Positions 23,466 to 30,736 of a stretch of 33,591 nt of DNA are shown piece after piece. The notes beneath the pieces are model-generated. The model was not told the origin of the DNA. It saw only the letters and a list, made by a program, of their open reading frames with translations, and searched no databases. Numbering within the stretch: the stretch's first letter is position 1; every line of letters begins with the position of its first letter. Position numbers and translations under genes: made by a program. This DNA is from an uncultured Bacilli bacterium (GTDB lineage: Bacteria; Bacillota_I; Bacilli_A; RF39; UBA660), in NCBI GenBank assembly GCA_947624955.1, contig CANQMM010000012.1, forward strand, positions 1 through 33,591, read 5' to 3'.

Positions 23466-24059
23466 ATGAGTTATCGAGTAAAACAATCTATCGGAGGCAT
23501 CCTTCTAATTATTATGTTAGCGGGCTTTATTTATATCGGTGGTAAAGAATATAAGCACGACGCTGAACTAACGGATGCGGAAAAATTCAGTCAAGAATAT
23601 CCTGATATTCCTAGTGATAATAAATTTACTTACTTAAGTAATAATGGATTAATGGATTTTTTAAGTAATGGTACGGGCATCTTGTTTTTGGCAAATCCTA
23701 GTTCACCGTATAGTGAACCTTACGCTAAAATACTAAATGCGACGGTTTCCGAGTCACCAATTTCCGAAATTTACTACTACAATATAAGCCGTGCTAAAGA
23801 GAGTAATAATAAGTATTACAAAGCCCTAACAGCCAAAGTTAAAGATGAACTTGTTACGACGGATACGAGTACCGAAAATCTCTTTACTCCGATGGTCGTC
23901 TTTATTAAAGATGGACAAGTTCTAGCTAGTGATAATACCTCGGCCGTGGTCGCCAATAAGTTAACTCCTGAAGAATTTTGGACTAGTGAACGGCAAGAAG
24001 AATTTGTTAATTTAATTAAAACTAATATTGCCCTATTAAATGAGGAGGAAGAAGTATGA
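23466..24059 (+). CDS. Membrane-anchored thioredoxin-like protein lacking the CxxC pair
   Basis: 197 residues with an N-terminal membrane anchor (about 10-26) and an extracytoplasmic domain with thioredoxin-like order. At the position of a CPxC active site the sequence reads FLANPSSPYSEPYAKIL, giving SPYS at 80-83, so both cysteines are serine. There is no other cysteine. The later TPMVVFIKDGQVLA is the usual cis-Pro strand. Redox catalysis is therefore unlikely; a binding or chaperone role is possible. The next gene overlaps by 4 bases (ATGA), so the two probably work together. Confidence 0.65.
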   Translation: MSYRVKQSIGGILLIIMLAGFIYIGGKEYKHDAELTDAEKFSQEYPDIPSDNKFTYLSNNGLMDFLSNGTGILFLANPSSPYSEPYAKILNATVSESPISEIYYYNISRAKESNNKYYKALTAKVKDELVTTDTSTENLFTPMVVFIKDGQVLASDNTSAVVANKLTPEEFWTSERQEEFVNLIKTNIALLNEEEEV

Positions 24060-24826
24060 ATGATGTCGAAAAAAATAAAACTAGTTTAATTATCTTTATT
24101 GCTTTAGTAGTTTTAATCGCCGTAGGAGGTTTTCTCTTAATAATTTATCATCACAACGAGAAAAAGAATGCCAATTCTTCCAAAGATTATAATGCTATTA
24201 AAGTCGATAAAGATAAGGATTTTATTTACTTTCCTTCCGCAAAAGTTGTCTCTACAGAACTCGGAATTATCTACCAAGATATTGCCATTAATCTCGATAG
24301 TCAAGATGCCACCAAAGTTAGTGAAAGTTTAAATAAATTATTACAAGAAAATGCGAAGTCAGTTAAATTAATTAGTGAGCAAGACCCCTTAGATAATCCA
24401 CCAACTTACGATACCGATGATATCTATAGCGCTCGTTTACAAAATTATAGTTTTTATACTTATCGCAATAAACTCATCCTTTTAGTCGACCAACATAATT
24501 ATGATTGCTACGGTATTGGTGGTGCCCACGACCTTACAAGTTATATTTTTAACCTAACTAGTGGTAATCTATTGAGTAAAGAAGCCCTTCTAGAAGAGTA
24601 TCAAATAACGGAAGAAGAAGTTGAAAATGTCATTATTAAAGAACTTAATGCCCTTAAAGAAAAACTTGATAGCACGCAAGAAGATCTCCTTCAATTAAGC
24701 CCGACTATTGATAGAGTAAAAAATCATGAATATACTTTATATCTTAATCGTAAAGGGGAACTAACCGCTAATGTAGTTGTAATTACTAATGAAATTAATT
24801 ATAATGAAGATATAGTTATTAAATAA
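24056..24826 (+). CDS. Membrane-anchored DUF4163/DUF3298 (PdaC/RsiV-like) protein
   Basis: 256 residues: one N-terminal membrane helix (about 9-31), then an extracytoplasmic domain. The hallmark is YDCYGIGGAHDLTSYIFNLTSGNLLS (about 151-176), the GGAH motif with the following hydrophobic/tG pattern of DUF3298. This domain forms the sensor part of the anti-sigma factor RsiV and occurs in the deacetylase PdaC; neither an anti-sigma nor a deacetylase region is present here. Translationally coupled to the thioredoxin-like gene; frr follows after 15 bases. Confidence 0.72.
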   Translation: MNDVEKNKTSLIIFIALVVLIAVGGFLLIIYHHNEKKNANSSKDYNAIKVDKDKDFIYFPSAKVVSTELGIIYQDIAINLDSQDATKVSESLNKLLQENAKSVKLISEQDPLDNPPTYDTDDIYSARLQNYSFYTYRNKLILLVDQHNYDCYGIGGAHDLTSYIFNLTSGNLLSKEALLEEYQITEEEVENVIIKELNALKEKLDSTQEDLLQLSPTIDRVKNHEYTLYLNRKGELTANVVVITNEINYNEDIVIK

Positions 24827-24841
24827 GAAAGAAGGAAAAAT

Positions 24842-25378
24842 ATGTTAGATGATAATATTGAATTAAAAATGTTAAAGACCATTGAGTCTTTAGAAAATAA
24901 ATTTATTAATATTCGTGCCGGAAGAGCTAATCCTAGTATGTTAAATGGTATCAATGTTAATTATTATGGAACCCCAACACCCATCCAATCTTTAGCTAAT
25001 ATTACAGTACCGGAAGCGAAACAATTGATGATTAAACCTTTCGATCGCAGTTGCTTAAAAGATATTGAAAGAGCCATCAATGAAGCCAATATTGGTATAA
25101 CGCCCATAAATAATGGGGAAATAATTATCTTGACAGTTCCGGATTTAACTGAAGAACGCCGAAGAGATTATGTAAAACAAGCCAAGAGCTTAGCCGAAGA
25201 AGCCAAAGTTGCTTTGCGAAATATTCGTCAAGATGCCAATACCGATATTAAAAAAGAGGAACATACGGAAGATGAAGAAAAACACCTTTTAGATGAAGTT
25301 CAAGAACTAATTAATAAATATAATAAAATAGTTGATGAAAAATTAAAAGAAAAAGAAACTGAATTAATGACTTTTTAA
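24842..25378 (+). CDS. frr: Ribosome recycling factor
   Basis: Splits post-termination ribosomes with EF-G. It has 178 residues, slightly short of the usual 185. Motifs: FINIRAGRANPSMLNGINVNYYGTPTPIQSLANI, IKPFDRS and VPDLTEERRRDYVKQAKSLAEEAKVALRNIRQDAN. Ribosome binding site is AGAAGG. In most Firmicutes pyrH lies directly upstream; here two membrane-anchored proteins do. Confidence 0.96.
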   Translation: MLDDNIELKMLKTIESLENKFINIRAGRANPSMLNGINVNYYGTPTPIQSLANITVPEAKQLMIKPFDRSCLKDIERAINEANIGITPINNGEIIILTVPDLTEERRRDYVKQAKSLAEEAKVALRNIRQDANTDIKKEEHTEDEEKHLLDEVQELINKYNKIVDEKLKEKETELMTF

Positions 25379-25410
25379 TAAGTTATGTTCCGTTTCTTTT
25401 TTAAAAAATA

Positions 25411-25439
25411 TTTACATTCCCCCAATCTTAATTTATAAT
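25411..25439 (+). promoter_or_regulatory. SigA promoter of the ClpX-like gene
   Basis: TTTACA (25411-25416), 17 bases, TATAAT (25434-25439). Confidence 0.75.
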
Positions 25440-25464
25440 AAATAACCAATAAATGGGTGGTAAT

Positions 25465-27036
25465 ATGGTAAAGAATTCGGAATATGATTACGGGATAAAA
25501 TATAGCGTAATGCAACTTAAAGATGATATATTTATTTTAGTGCCAGCAGATATTATCCCTGGTTATGCGATTAACGGTCAGTTTGAAGGTGATGAGATTC
25601 TTCCTTTACTTTCACCTTCAGCTTTAAATAAGCACCAATTCGTAGTCGATTCTGTTTGTAATAGTGCCGATTTATGTGCTCGTTATGAACTAGATGATCC
25701 CGAGTTCGTCAGCGAATATCTTATTACCGAAGAACAAGATTATGTAATACTTATCACCAATACCAGTAAAGGCCTTACTAAAAAACGGATTTCCTTAAAA
25801 GATCTTTTAGCAAAAATCCCTACCGAAATATATGATTCTTTTAAAGAAACTCCAACGGTATCTCTAAATGATGATAGCTTAGCAATGCTTTTAGGGATTC
25901 AGGATATCCATGACTTAAGAAAAGAACTTTTACGATTACGCGAACACTTAAAATCTTGCCAAAAAATGACTTCTGAAGGAGTTACTAGAGTTTACGTAGA
26001 ACGAGGAAAAATTAAATCCATCGATGTTGATCCTGACGCGGCAGTTCAGCCAGTTATCAATAGTGCCACTACTTCAACTAATAGTCAAAACTCGGCTTTT
26101 ATAAGTTTAAGAGGACTTGAAAAATACATTAAAGAACGCGTATTTGGACACGATGAAGAAATCCGAATAATTGCCAAAACTCTCATAATGAACTATCGTG
26201 CTAGACCCGAAGATGGTACTGAAGCCATACTCTTAATTGGTCCAACCGGCGTAGGGAAAACCGAAACTGTCGAAGCCGCCGCCGCTTACCTAAATTTGCC
26301 TTTTGTTTCCGTTAATACGCCAAATTTAGTTACCCAAGGTATTGTTGGTGATAACATAGAAGCTTACTTAGGTTCGCTAACAGCAGCAAGCAATTACGAC
26401 CTAGCTATCGCCCAAAAAGCTTTTATATTCTTTGATGAATTTGATAAATTAGGCAAGTCTCGATTGAATATTAAGGCCCCTGTTAAAGATATTTTATTAA
26501 AATTTCTAGAAGGTTACCAATTTAATGTTAGTAGTAAAAAGGATAAAGTTCTATTTTCTACCCGTATGCTTAACAAAGTATATGCCGGTACTTTCCAAGA
26601 TTTATTTGATAGTAAATCTCCCATAGGTTTTGAACAAAATAGGGAAACTGGTAAATTTAATATTCGAAGTATTTATGAAGCTGAATATTATGGTAAAGAG
26701 TTAATTACGAGAATTCCGCATATTCATATCTATAATCCTCTAGACCGAGATACGCAAAGAAGAGTAATATTAGAAGCAAAAAATAGTGTTTTAGTTAAGA
26801 AGATTACGCGATATTTACGTGATTTTCACGTTACCCTTACTCCAAGTCCAGAATATGTAGAAGCCTTACTAGATGCCCTTAAAGCTGAAGATAAAAGCAT
26901 GCGTGATTTAAATAATCTTATTTTAAGTAGTCTCAATTATGTCGAATGTGCTCTACTAGAAAATGAAGGCAAAATTAGTGAAATAACCCTTACCGGGGAA
27001 ACGGCAACTAATCCGCATCGCTTTATATTAAAGTAA
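25465..27036 (+). CDS. ClpX-like AAA+ ATPase with a novel N-terminal domain
   Basis: 523 residues from the ATG at 25465 behind GGGTGG. The C-terminal half is an AAA+ unfoldase of ClpX type: Walker A GPTGVGKT (259-266), the pore-loop equivalent GIVGD, Walker B FIFFDEFD (Asp324, Glu325), ITRIPHIHIY near the sensor region, and a C-terminal small domain with KSMRDLNNLI. An IGF tripeptide (387-389) lies where ClpX has its ClpP-docking loop. The N-terminal 190 residues have no zinc-binding ClpX domain and match nothing I know. It may be an alternative ClpP adaptor-unfoldase; a second, standard ClpX elsewhere is expected but not visible here. Confidence 0.8.
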   Translation: MVKNSEYDYGIKYSVMQLKDDIFILVPADIIPGYAINGQFEGDEILPLLSPSALNKHQFVVDSVCNSADLCARYELDDPEFVSEYLITEEQDYVILITNTSKGLTKKRISLKDLLAKIPTEIYDSFKETPTVSLNDDSLAMLLGIQDIHDLRKELLRLREHLKSCQKMTSEGVTRVYVERGKIKSIDVDPDAAVQPVINSATTSTNSQNSAFISLRGLEKYIKERVFGHDEEIRIIAKTLIMNYRARPEDGTEAILLIGPTGVGKTETVEAAAAYLNLPFVSVNTPNLVTQGIVGDNIEAYLGSLTAASNYDLAIAQKAFIFFDEFDKLGKSRLNIKAPVKDILLKFLEGYQFNVSSKKDKVLFSTRMLNKVYAGTFQDLFDSKSPIGFEQNRETGKFNIRSIYEAEYYGKELITRIPHIHIYNPLDRDTQRRVILEAKNSVLVKKITRYLRDFHVTLTPSPEYVEALLDALKAEDKSMRDLNNLILSSLNYVECALLENEGKISEITLTGETATNPHRFILK

Positions 27037-27065
27037 TTGATTTAGAAGAATGTCCATTATATAAT
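27037..27065 (+). promoter_or_regulatory. SigA promoter of the 27089 gene
   Basis: TTGATT (27037-27042), 17 bases, TATAAT (27060-27065). Confidence 0.75.
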
Positions 27066-27088
27066 AGCAAGAAAGAAGGAGAGATTTT

Positions 27089-27508
27089 ATGAAACCTGAT
27101 CAAGTTTTTGTAGGTGATATCAAAAGATGTACCAGTTTTGAATTTCATGATGATATGGCAGTTAAATTAGAAAGGAATGGTCAAATAATTGATCTAGCAA
27201 CATTTGGCCATATTGAAGTCGAAGAAGAAACTATTAAAGAAAATGCTGTGTTAATCAGGATGAAAAGTGGACAATATGTCGATGTGGAAAATTTAAATGG
27301 TACTCTTGATTACTTAAAAGCCTGCTACCAAGGGTCAAAGAAATATACAAGCAGAGGAGGATTATTACTAGAAACTGAGCCTCATACTAGGGGAGATGTC
27401 TATGTCGATGAAGAATCCTTACAACCATACTATAGAGAAACAATGACTGATAGTGTATCATTTATGCATTTAAAAAAACAATGGCCTAAAAGACCATCTC
27501 AACAATAA
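27089..27508 (+). CDS. Hypothetical protein
   Basis: 139 residues, no membrane segment or signal peptide. It is mostly beta-type in its first 85 residues (VFVGDIKRCTSFEF, GQIIDLATFGHIEVEEETI, AVLIRMKSGQYVDVENL) and ends in a basic tail (HLKKQWPKRPSQQ). Good promoter, AGAAGGAG ribosome binding site and terminator make it a real single gene. I do not recognise the family. Confidence 0.75.
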   Translation: MKPDQVFVGDIKRCTSFEFHDDMAVKLERNGQIIDLATFGHIEVEEETIKENAVLIRMKSGQYVDVENLNGTLDYLKACYQGSKKYTSRGGLLLETEPHTRGDVYVDEESLQPYYRETMTDSVSFMHLKKQWPKRPSQQ

Positions 27509-27514
27509 TTAATT

Positions 27515-27543
27515 AAAAAGCTCCATTACCAAGATGGAGTTTT
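27515..27543 (+). terminator. Terminator of the 27089 gene
   Basis: AAAAGCTCCAT pairs with ATGGAGTTTT across a 7-base loop, with one G-U pair. Confidence 0.65.
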
Positions 27544-27627
27544 ACATTGGCTATGTAAATATCCAATCAAGCGGCGGCCAATATATTGTTTTAATAAAAT
27601 GTATACTTGCTAATTCATTAAAGATAT

Positions 27628-28050
27628 CTATTTAACATATTCTTTAAGTTTTTTATCGTAACTCCTTTTTATGTCTGCCACAAAATCAAAAGAAAATTGC
27701 TCTAAATATTCAATAACTAAATCTACATGCTTTTCAAAGTCTACGTCTTTGTTAATGTTTTTTAAATATTTTGCCACTAACTTATTAGTAGTAATTCGCT
27801 CAACGTAAAAATACAATAAATTAGTATTACCAATTTTTTCTTTACCAGCTTTAACAATAGAAACTAGATACTCGCGACAAGCAGCCGGTCCATTAAATCC
27901 CATATTGAACATAATAAGTACGCATCCAATGAAAATTTTATCTGTTCCATCAGATGGCAGTGTTTTTTTAGTAAATTCGATTAACTTTTTTGTCGATTTA
28001 GAATTTACATATTCTTCTGAAAATATTTGTAAAAATTTATTAATAATCAT
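27628..28050 (-). CDS. Hypothetical helical protein
   Basis: About 140 residues, predicted almost wholly helical, soluble and lysine-rich. I chose ATG 28050 because GAGGAAATAAAG lies directly upstream; ATG 28074 has no site. A conserved-looking centre reads FIGCVLIMFNMGFNGPAACREYL. No family recognised. It is separate from the tRNA gene upstream on the same strand. Confidence 0.6.
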   Translation of the reverse strand: MIINKFLQIFSEEYVNSKSTKKLIEFTKKTLPSDGTDKIFIGCVLIMFNMGFNGPAACREYLVSIVKAGKEKIGNTNLLYFYVERITTNKLVAKYLKNINKDVDFEKHVDLVIEYLEQFSFDFVADIKRSYDKKLKEYVK

Positions 28051-28132
28051 CTTTATTTCCTCGCTTTGATACATCTTGTTACTTAAATATGTCCCTCGAT
28101 ATGTATTTTATTTTAGCATAATTTTTTTCATA

Positions 28133-28160
28133 TTAAAACTCGAACCATAAGCGTCCGAGT
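28133..28160 (-). terminator. Terminator downstream of tRNA-Arg
   Basis: The minus strand reads ACTCGGA...TTCGAGT followed by TTTT, with a 9-base loop. Confidence 0.65.
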
Positions 28161-28172
28161 ATAAATCTAAAG

Positions 28173-28249
<77 letters not shown>

Positions 28250-28277
28250 ATTTCGTAACCAACAAACAAATTATATA

Positions 28278-28320
28278 ATAAAAAAGATATTATTTCAAGT
28301 AGCAATAAATAATATCTTTT
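28278..28320 (-). terminator. Terminator of gerM
   Basis: AAAAGATATTATTT (28282-28295) and AAATAATATCTTTT (28307-28320) form a perfect 14-bp AT-rich stem, with T on the minus-strand 3' side. Confidence 0.6.
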
Positions 28321-28325
28321 GTCAT

Positions 28326-29258
28326 TTACAATTTAAAATTTTCAATTAAAACGTCATTAACATTAAAATTAACTTCTTTGACATTCATACTATCTTTTAA
28401 AGATAAAAAGATTGTATACTTAACTTCCTCCAAAATATCTTTACTATTAAGGTCACTTAATACATAATCATTAAAATTTAATGTTGCCACACTCTCTTTG
28501 ACCTCATAATCGAGTAATTCCACTGAACTAGCCAAATAACTCATTAAATTTTCTTGATAAATAGGGGAGCTTTTTAAACTTTCGATAACGATTTCTATTT
28601 TATTCGAGTCATCATTATTAATTAAAGATACTGGTACATAATAATAGCTATCCTTAAACTTACTTAAATAGTATATCGTCGTCATATACGTATTGGAAAA
28701 AGTATCTAAATCATAAACTTTATTAATGCCAAAATCACGATTTAATAACTCCGGTAATTTTTTCTTACTATTCGGTAATTTCGTTAATTTTTCTCCCTCG
28801 ACATATATCATAATATTCTTGATATTCTCATTTTCCGTCAAAGAATAAATAATACTTTCAATCATCTTACATTCATCATTTTCTTTGACATTTAAAAATT
28901 CCTTTGAAAAATTAAGTTTTAATAATCCGCCATCGATAGTTGCTTCAATTAATTTCGTATTTTCCGGAATAATCTGCTTAAAGCCATTGGGAATATAATC
29001 CTTCTTGCTACTTCCAATAGTTAGTGCCTCAATAATTTCTTTAACTTTTAATAAGTCATCATTTTCTTTAATAATCATTTGTGTTCTTGCGACATAGTCA
29101 TTACTATCGATTAAATATATTGGGCTTAAGTCCGCTTCAACATAATTAATAGATTGCGGAAACTCCTCCTTTTTGGATGGAAATATACATATAAGACCCA
29201 CAATAACTAAGGCGATAGTGGCAATAGTTATCCTTCTAATTGAGCTTTTCTTTAACAT
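28326..29258 (-). CDS. gerM: GerM-like sporulation/germination protein
   Basis: 310 residues: N-terminal membrane anchor (about 10-26), then two copies of the GerMN domain (about 55-165 and 195-305). Each contains a KVKEIIEAL or KIEIVIESL helix followed by a strand such as LKLNFSKEFL or ATLNFNDYVL. In Bacillus, GerM helps the SpoIIIAH-SpoIIQ complex assemble around the forespore. Here spoIIIAH lies two genes upstream, which supports this role. Ribosome binding site is GAGGAGG. It has a terminator on each side, so it is probably transcribed alone. Confidence 0.85.
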   Translation of the reverse strand: MLKKSSIRRITIATIALVIVGLICIFPSKKEEFPQSINYVEADLSPIYLIDSNDYVARTQMIIKENDDLLKVKEIIEALTIGSSKKDYIPNGFKQIIPENTKLIEATIDGGLLKLNFSKEFLNVKENDECKMIESIIYSLTENENIKNIMIYVEGEKLTKLPNSKKKLPELLNRDFGINKVYDLDTFSNTYMTTIYYLSKFKDSYYYVPVSLINNDDSNKIEIVIESLKSSPIYQENLMSYLASSVELLDYEVKESVATLNFNDYVLSDLNSKDILEEVKYTIFLSLKDSMNVKEVNFNVNDVLIENFKL

Positions 29259-29305
29259 CAGATAACCTCCTCAATAAATTATATTAATTCTTCTTCTTTT
29301 TAGAA

Positions 29306-29330
29306 TTAAAAAAAGTCGCCTAGACGACTT
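29306..29330 (-). terminator. Terminator of gerE
   Basis: The minus strand reads AAGTCG-TCTAGG-CGACTT followed by seven T. It overlaps the stop codon. Confidence 0.85.
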
Positions 29331-29535
29331 ATAACGTAATTTCATTTAACCTAATTAACTCAACAATTGCTTGTGCTCGGCCTTTAACTCCTAATTTTTG
29401 CATTACATTTGATACATGGTTACGAACGGTTTTTTCACTAATATTTAAAGCATCAGCTACTTCTTTAGTAGATTTGTTAAGAATTAGTAAGTCAAATACT
29501 TGTTTTTCTCTATGAGTTAGTACCCAATTCTTCAT
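29329..29535 (-). CDS. gerE: Late mother-cell transcription regulator GerE
   Basis: 68 residues; Bacillus GerE has 74. The whole protein is one LuxR-type helix-turn-helix: LTHREKQVFDLLILNKSTKE, then ISEKTVRNHVSNVMQKLGVKGRAQAIVEL. It matches Bacillus GerE over most positions, including TVRNHxSNxMQKLGVKGRxQAxVEL. In the mother cell GerE modulates SigK-dependent coat genes. A SigK-like promoter precedes it. Confidence 0.93.
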   Translation of the reverse strand: MKNWVLTHREKQVFDLLILNKSTKEVADALNISEKTVRNHVSNVMQKLGVKGRAQAIVELIRLNEITL

Positions 29536-29571
29536 TAAACTCGCTCTCTTTCTATTATAATCCCTTCATTG

Positions 29572-29599
29572 TATTGTATGTCCCATAAATCAAGAGAGT
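29572..29599 (-). promoter_or_regulatory. Putative SigK promoter of gerE
   Basis: The minus strand has CATACAATA (29580-29572), a full match to CATANNNTA, with an AC (29599-29598) 17 bases upstream as the minimal SigK -35. Bacillus gerE is also SigK-dependent. Confidence 0.5.
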
Positions 29600-29617
29600 G
29601 AGTGACAACGCCCAAAA

Positions 29618-30103
29618 TTATTGAAATTTTACCGTAATATATTTTTTCGTTTCAAATTCATTTTGGACTAAACGAATGATTTTATTAGCTATTTCCGTAT
29701 TATGATCTTTACTTGCTACCACGACATTAATCTGTTCGCCATTGATTTTAACAAATGAATCATAATTAATCGTTTGTTTAATATTTTCTTGGATTTTCTC
29801 TTCTAAACCTTTATTCATATTGATAGTCATTAATTCCTCATAAGCGACATTCTTTTCTTCGACACTAGCGGTTTCATTGAGTAAGATTGTTTGTAATTCT
29901 TCCATTCTTTCTAAGACTTTTTCATCTTCTTCGACTCTTAAAGCTACCAAAGCCGTACTTTCATTAACTACTGTCGATGTTTCCACTACATCTGTATTAC
30001 TTACATCTTCTAAACTACTATCCGGCATTGTTACATAATAAATCGTCAGTACTAATATCAAACTGCATAAAGTAACAAACCAAACATTTTTCTTATTTAT
30101 CAT
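29618..30103 (-). CDS. spoIIIAH: Stage III sporulation protein AH
   Basis: Mother-cell component of the feeding-tube channel to the forespore. It has about 161 residues. A membrane segment (about 6-24, NVWFVTLCSLILVLTIYYVT) is followed by a coiled-coil with VLERMEELQTILLNETASVEEKNVAYEEL. A small YscJ/FliF-like ring domain ends the protein (INVVVASKDHNTEIANKIIRLVQNEF). It stands outside a spoIIIA operon. Of the clustered ATG codons I take 30103, with GGAGG 7 bases upstream. Confidence 0.88.
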   Translation of the reverse strand: MINKKNVWFVTLCSLILVLTIYYVTMPDSSLEDVSNTDVVETSTVVNESTALVALRVEEDEKVLERMEELQTILLNETASVEEKNVAYEELMTINMNKGLEEKIQENIKQTINYDSFVKINGEQINVVVASKDHNTEIANKIIRLVQNEFETKKYITVKFQ

Positions 30104-30127
30104 CATCATTCCTCCGTTATCTACCAC

Positions 30128-30155
30128 ATTATATGAAAGCTCGCTAATTTTATTC
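30128..30155 (-). promoter_or_regulatory. Putative SigE promoter of spoIIIAH
   Basis: The minus strand has GAATAAA (30155-30149), 13 bases, CATATAAT (30135-30128), close to the SigE consensus (KMATATT, CATACANT). A sigma-A -35 is not present at the right distance. Confidence 0.4.
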
Positions 30156-30159
30156 CTTA

Positions 30160-30188
30160 TTTACTATTTGCTAAAAAAATATTATAAT
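30160..30188 (+). promoter_or_regulatory. SigA promoter of the VirB2-like gene
   Basis: TTTACT (30160-30165), 17 bases, TATAAT (30183-30188). Divergent from the spoIIIAH promoter. Confidence 0.7.
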
Positions 30189-30207
30189 TAACTAGTAGGT
30201 GGTTTGT

Positions 30208-30624
30208 ATGAATAAAATAAAATATACGCTTTTTAGTCTTCTTGCTTTTTTTTCAGTAAGTTTATTTCCGTTAGCTAAAGCTGAACTTGGTTTTTGCCAA
30301 GAAGCCGGTATTCAAAGATTATTTAAAATATTAGGTATTGCTTTATATATCGTTAAAATAGTCGTTCCGCTTTTACTGATTATTTTCGGGATAGTGGAAT
30401 TTACTAATGCCGTAATTGCTTCTGATGATTCACAGATTAAGAAAAGTACTAGTAAATTAGTCAAAAAAGTTATCGCCGGCGTTGTCATTTTTCTAATACC
30501 AACAATTATCACTTTTATATTTAATACTGTTCAGCAAACCATTAACAATAATTCGCAAGATTATAGCCGTCAACCTAAGTACTCTCAGTGTGTAAAATGC
30601 TTTACAAATCCGAAGGCTTGTTAA
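30208..30624 (+). CDS. VirB2/TrbC pilin-like small membrane protein
   Basis: 138 residues from ATG 30208 behind TAGGTGG. A signal peptide (about 1-25, ends PLAKAE) is followed by two membrane segments (IALYIVKIVVPLLLIIFGIVEF and VIAGVVIFLIPTIITFIF) joined by a short charged loop (DDSQIKKSTSKLVKK). The tail has CVKCFTNPKAC. The layout fits TrbC/VirB2-type pilin-like proteins found widely in gut Firmicutes without a secretion system; the function is unknown and no other type IV secretion gene is present here. Own promoter and terminator. Confidence 0.6.
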   Translation: MNKIKYTLFSLLAFFSVSLFPLAKAELGFCQEAGIQRLFKILGIALYIVKIVVPLLLIIFGIVEFTNAVIASDDSQIKKSTSKLVKKVIAGVVIFLIPTIITFIFNTVQQTINNNSQDYSRQPKYSQCVKCFTNPKAC

Positions 30625-30648
30625 ACCTCGAAAGTGTCAAAAAACGTC

Positions 30649-30676
30649 AAAATACTAAGAAATTAGTATTTTTTTT
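30649..30676 (+). terminator. Terminator of the VirB2-like gene
   Basis: AAAATACTAA (30649-30658), GAAA loop, TTAGTATTTT (30663-30672), more T. Perfect 10-bp stem. Confidence 0.85.
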
Positions 30677-30685
30677 AATTTTTTT

Positions 30686-30725
30686 AAAGGAATTTGGTAC
30701 CTCGACCGAGAACATATATAGTGAA
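30686..30725 (+). repeat. Shared upstream motif, copy B (before the bacteriocin locus)
   Basis: Carries TTGGTACCTCGACCGAGAA (30694-30712), identical to 17350-17368, with similar flanks. It sits 11 bases before GGGAGG, the ribosome binding site of the exporter, so it is either in the promoter or in the 5' end of the mRNA. Confidence 0.8.
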
Positions 30726-30736
30726 GGGAGGTATTT

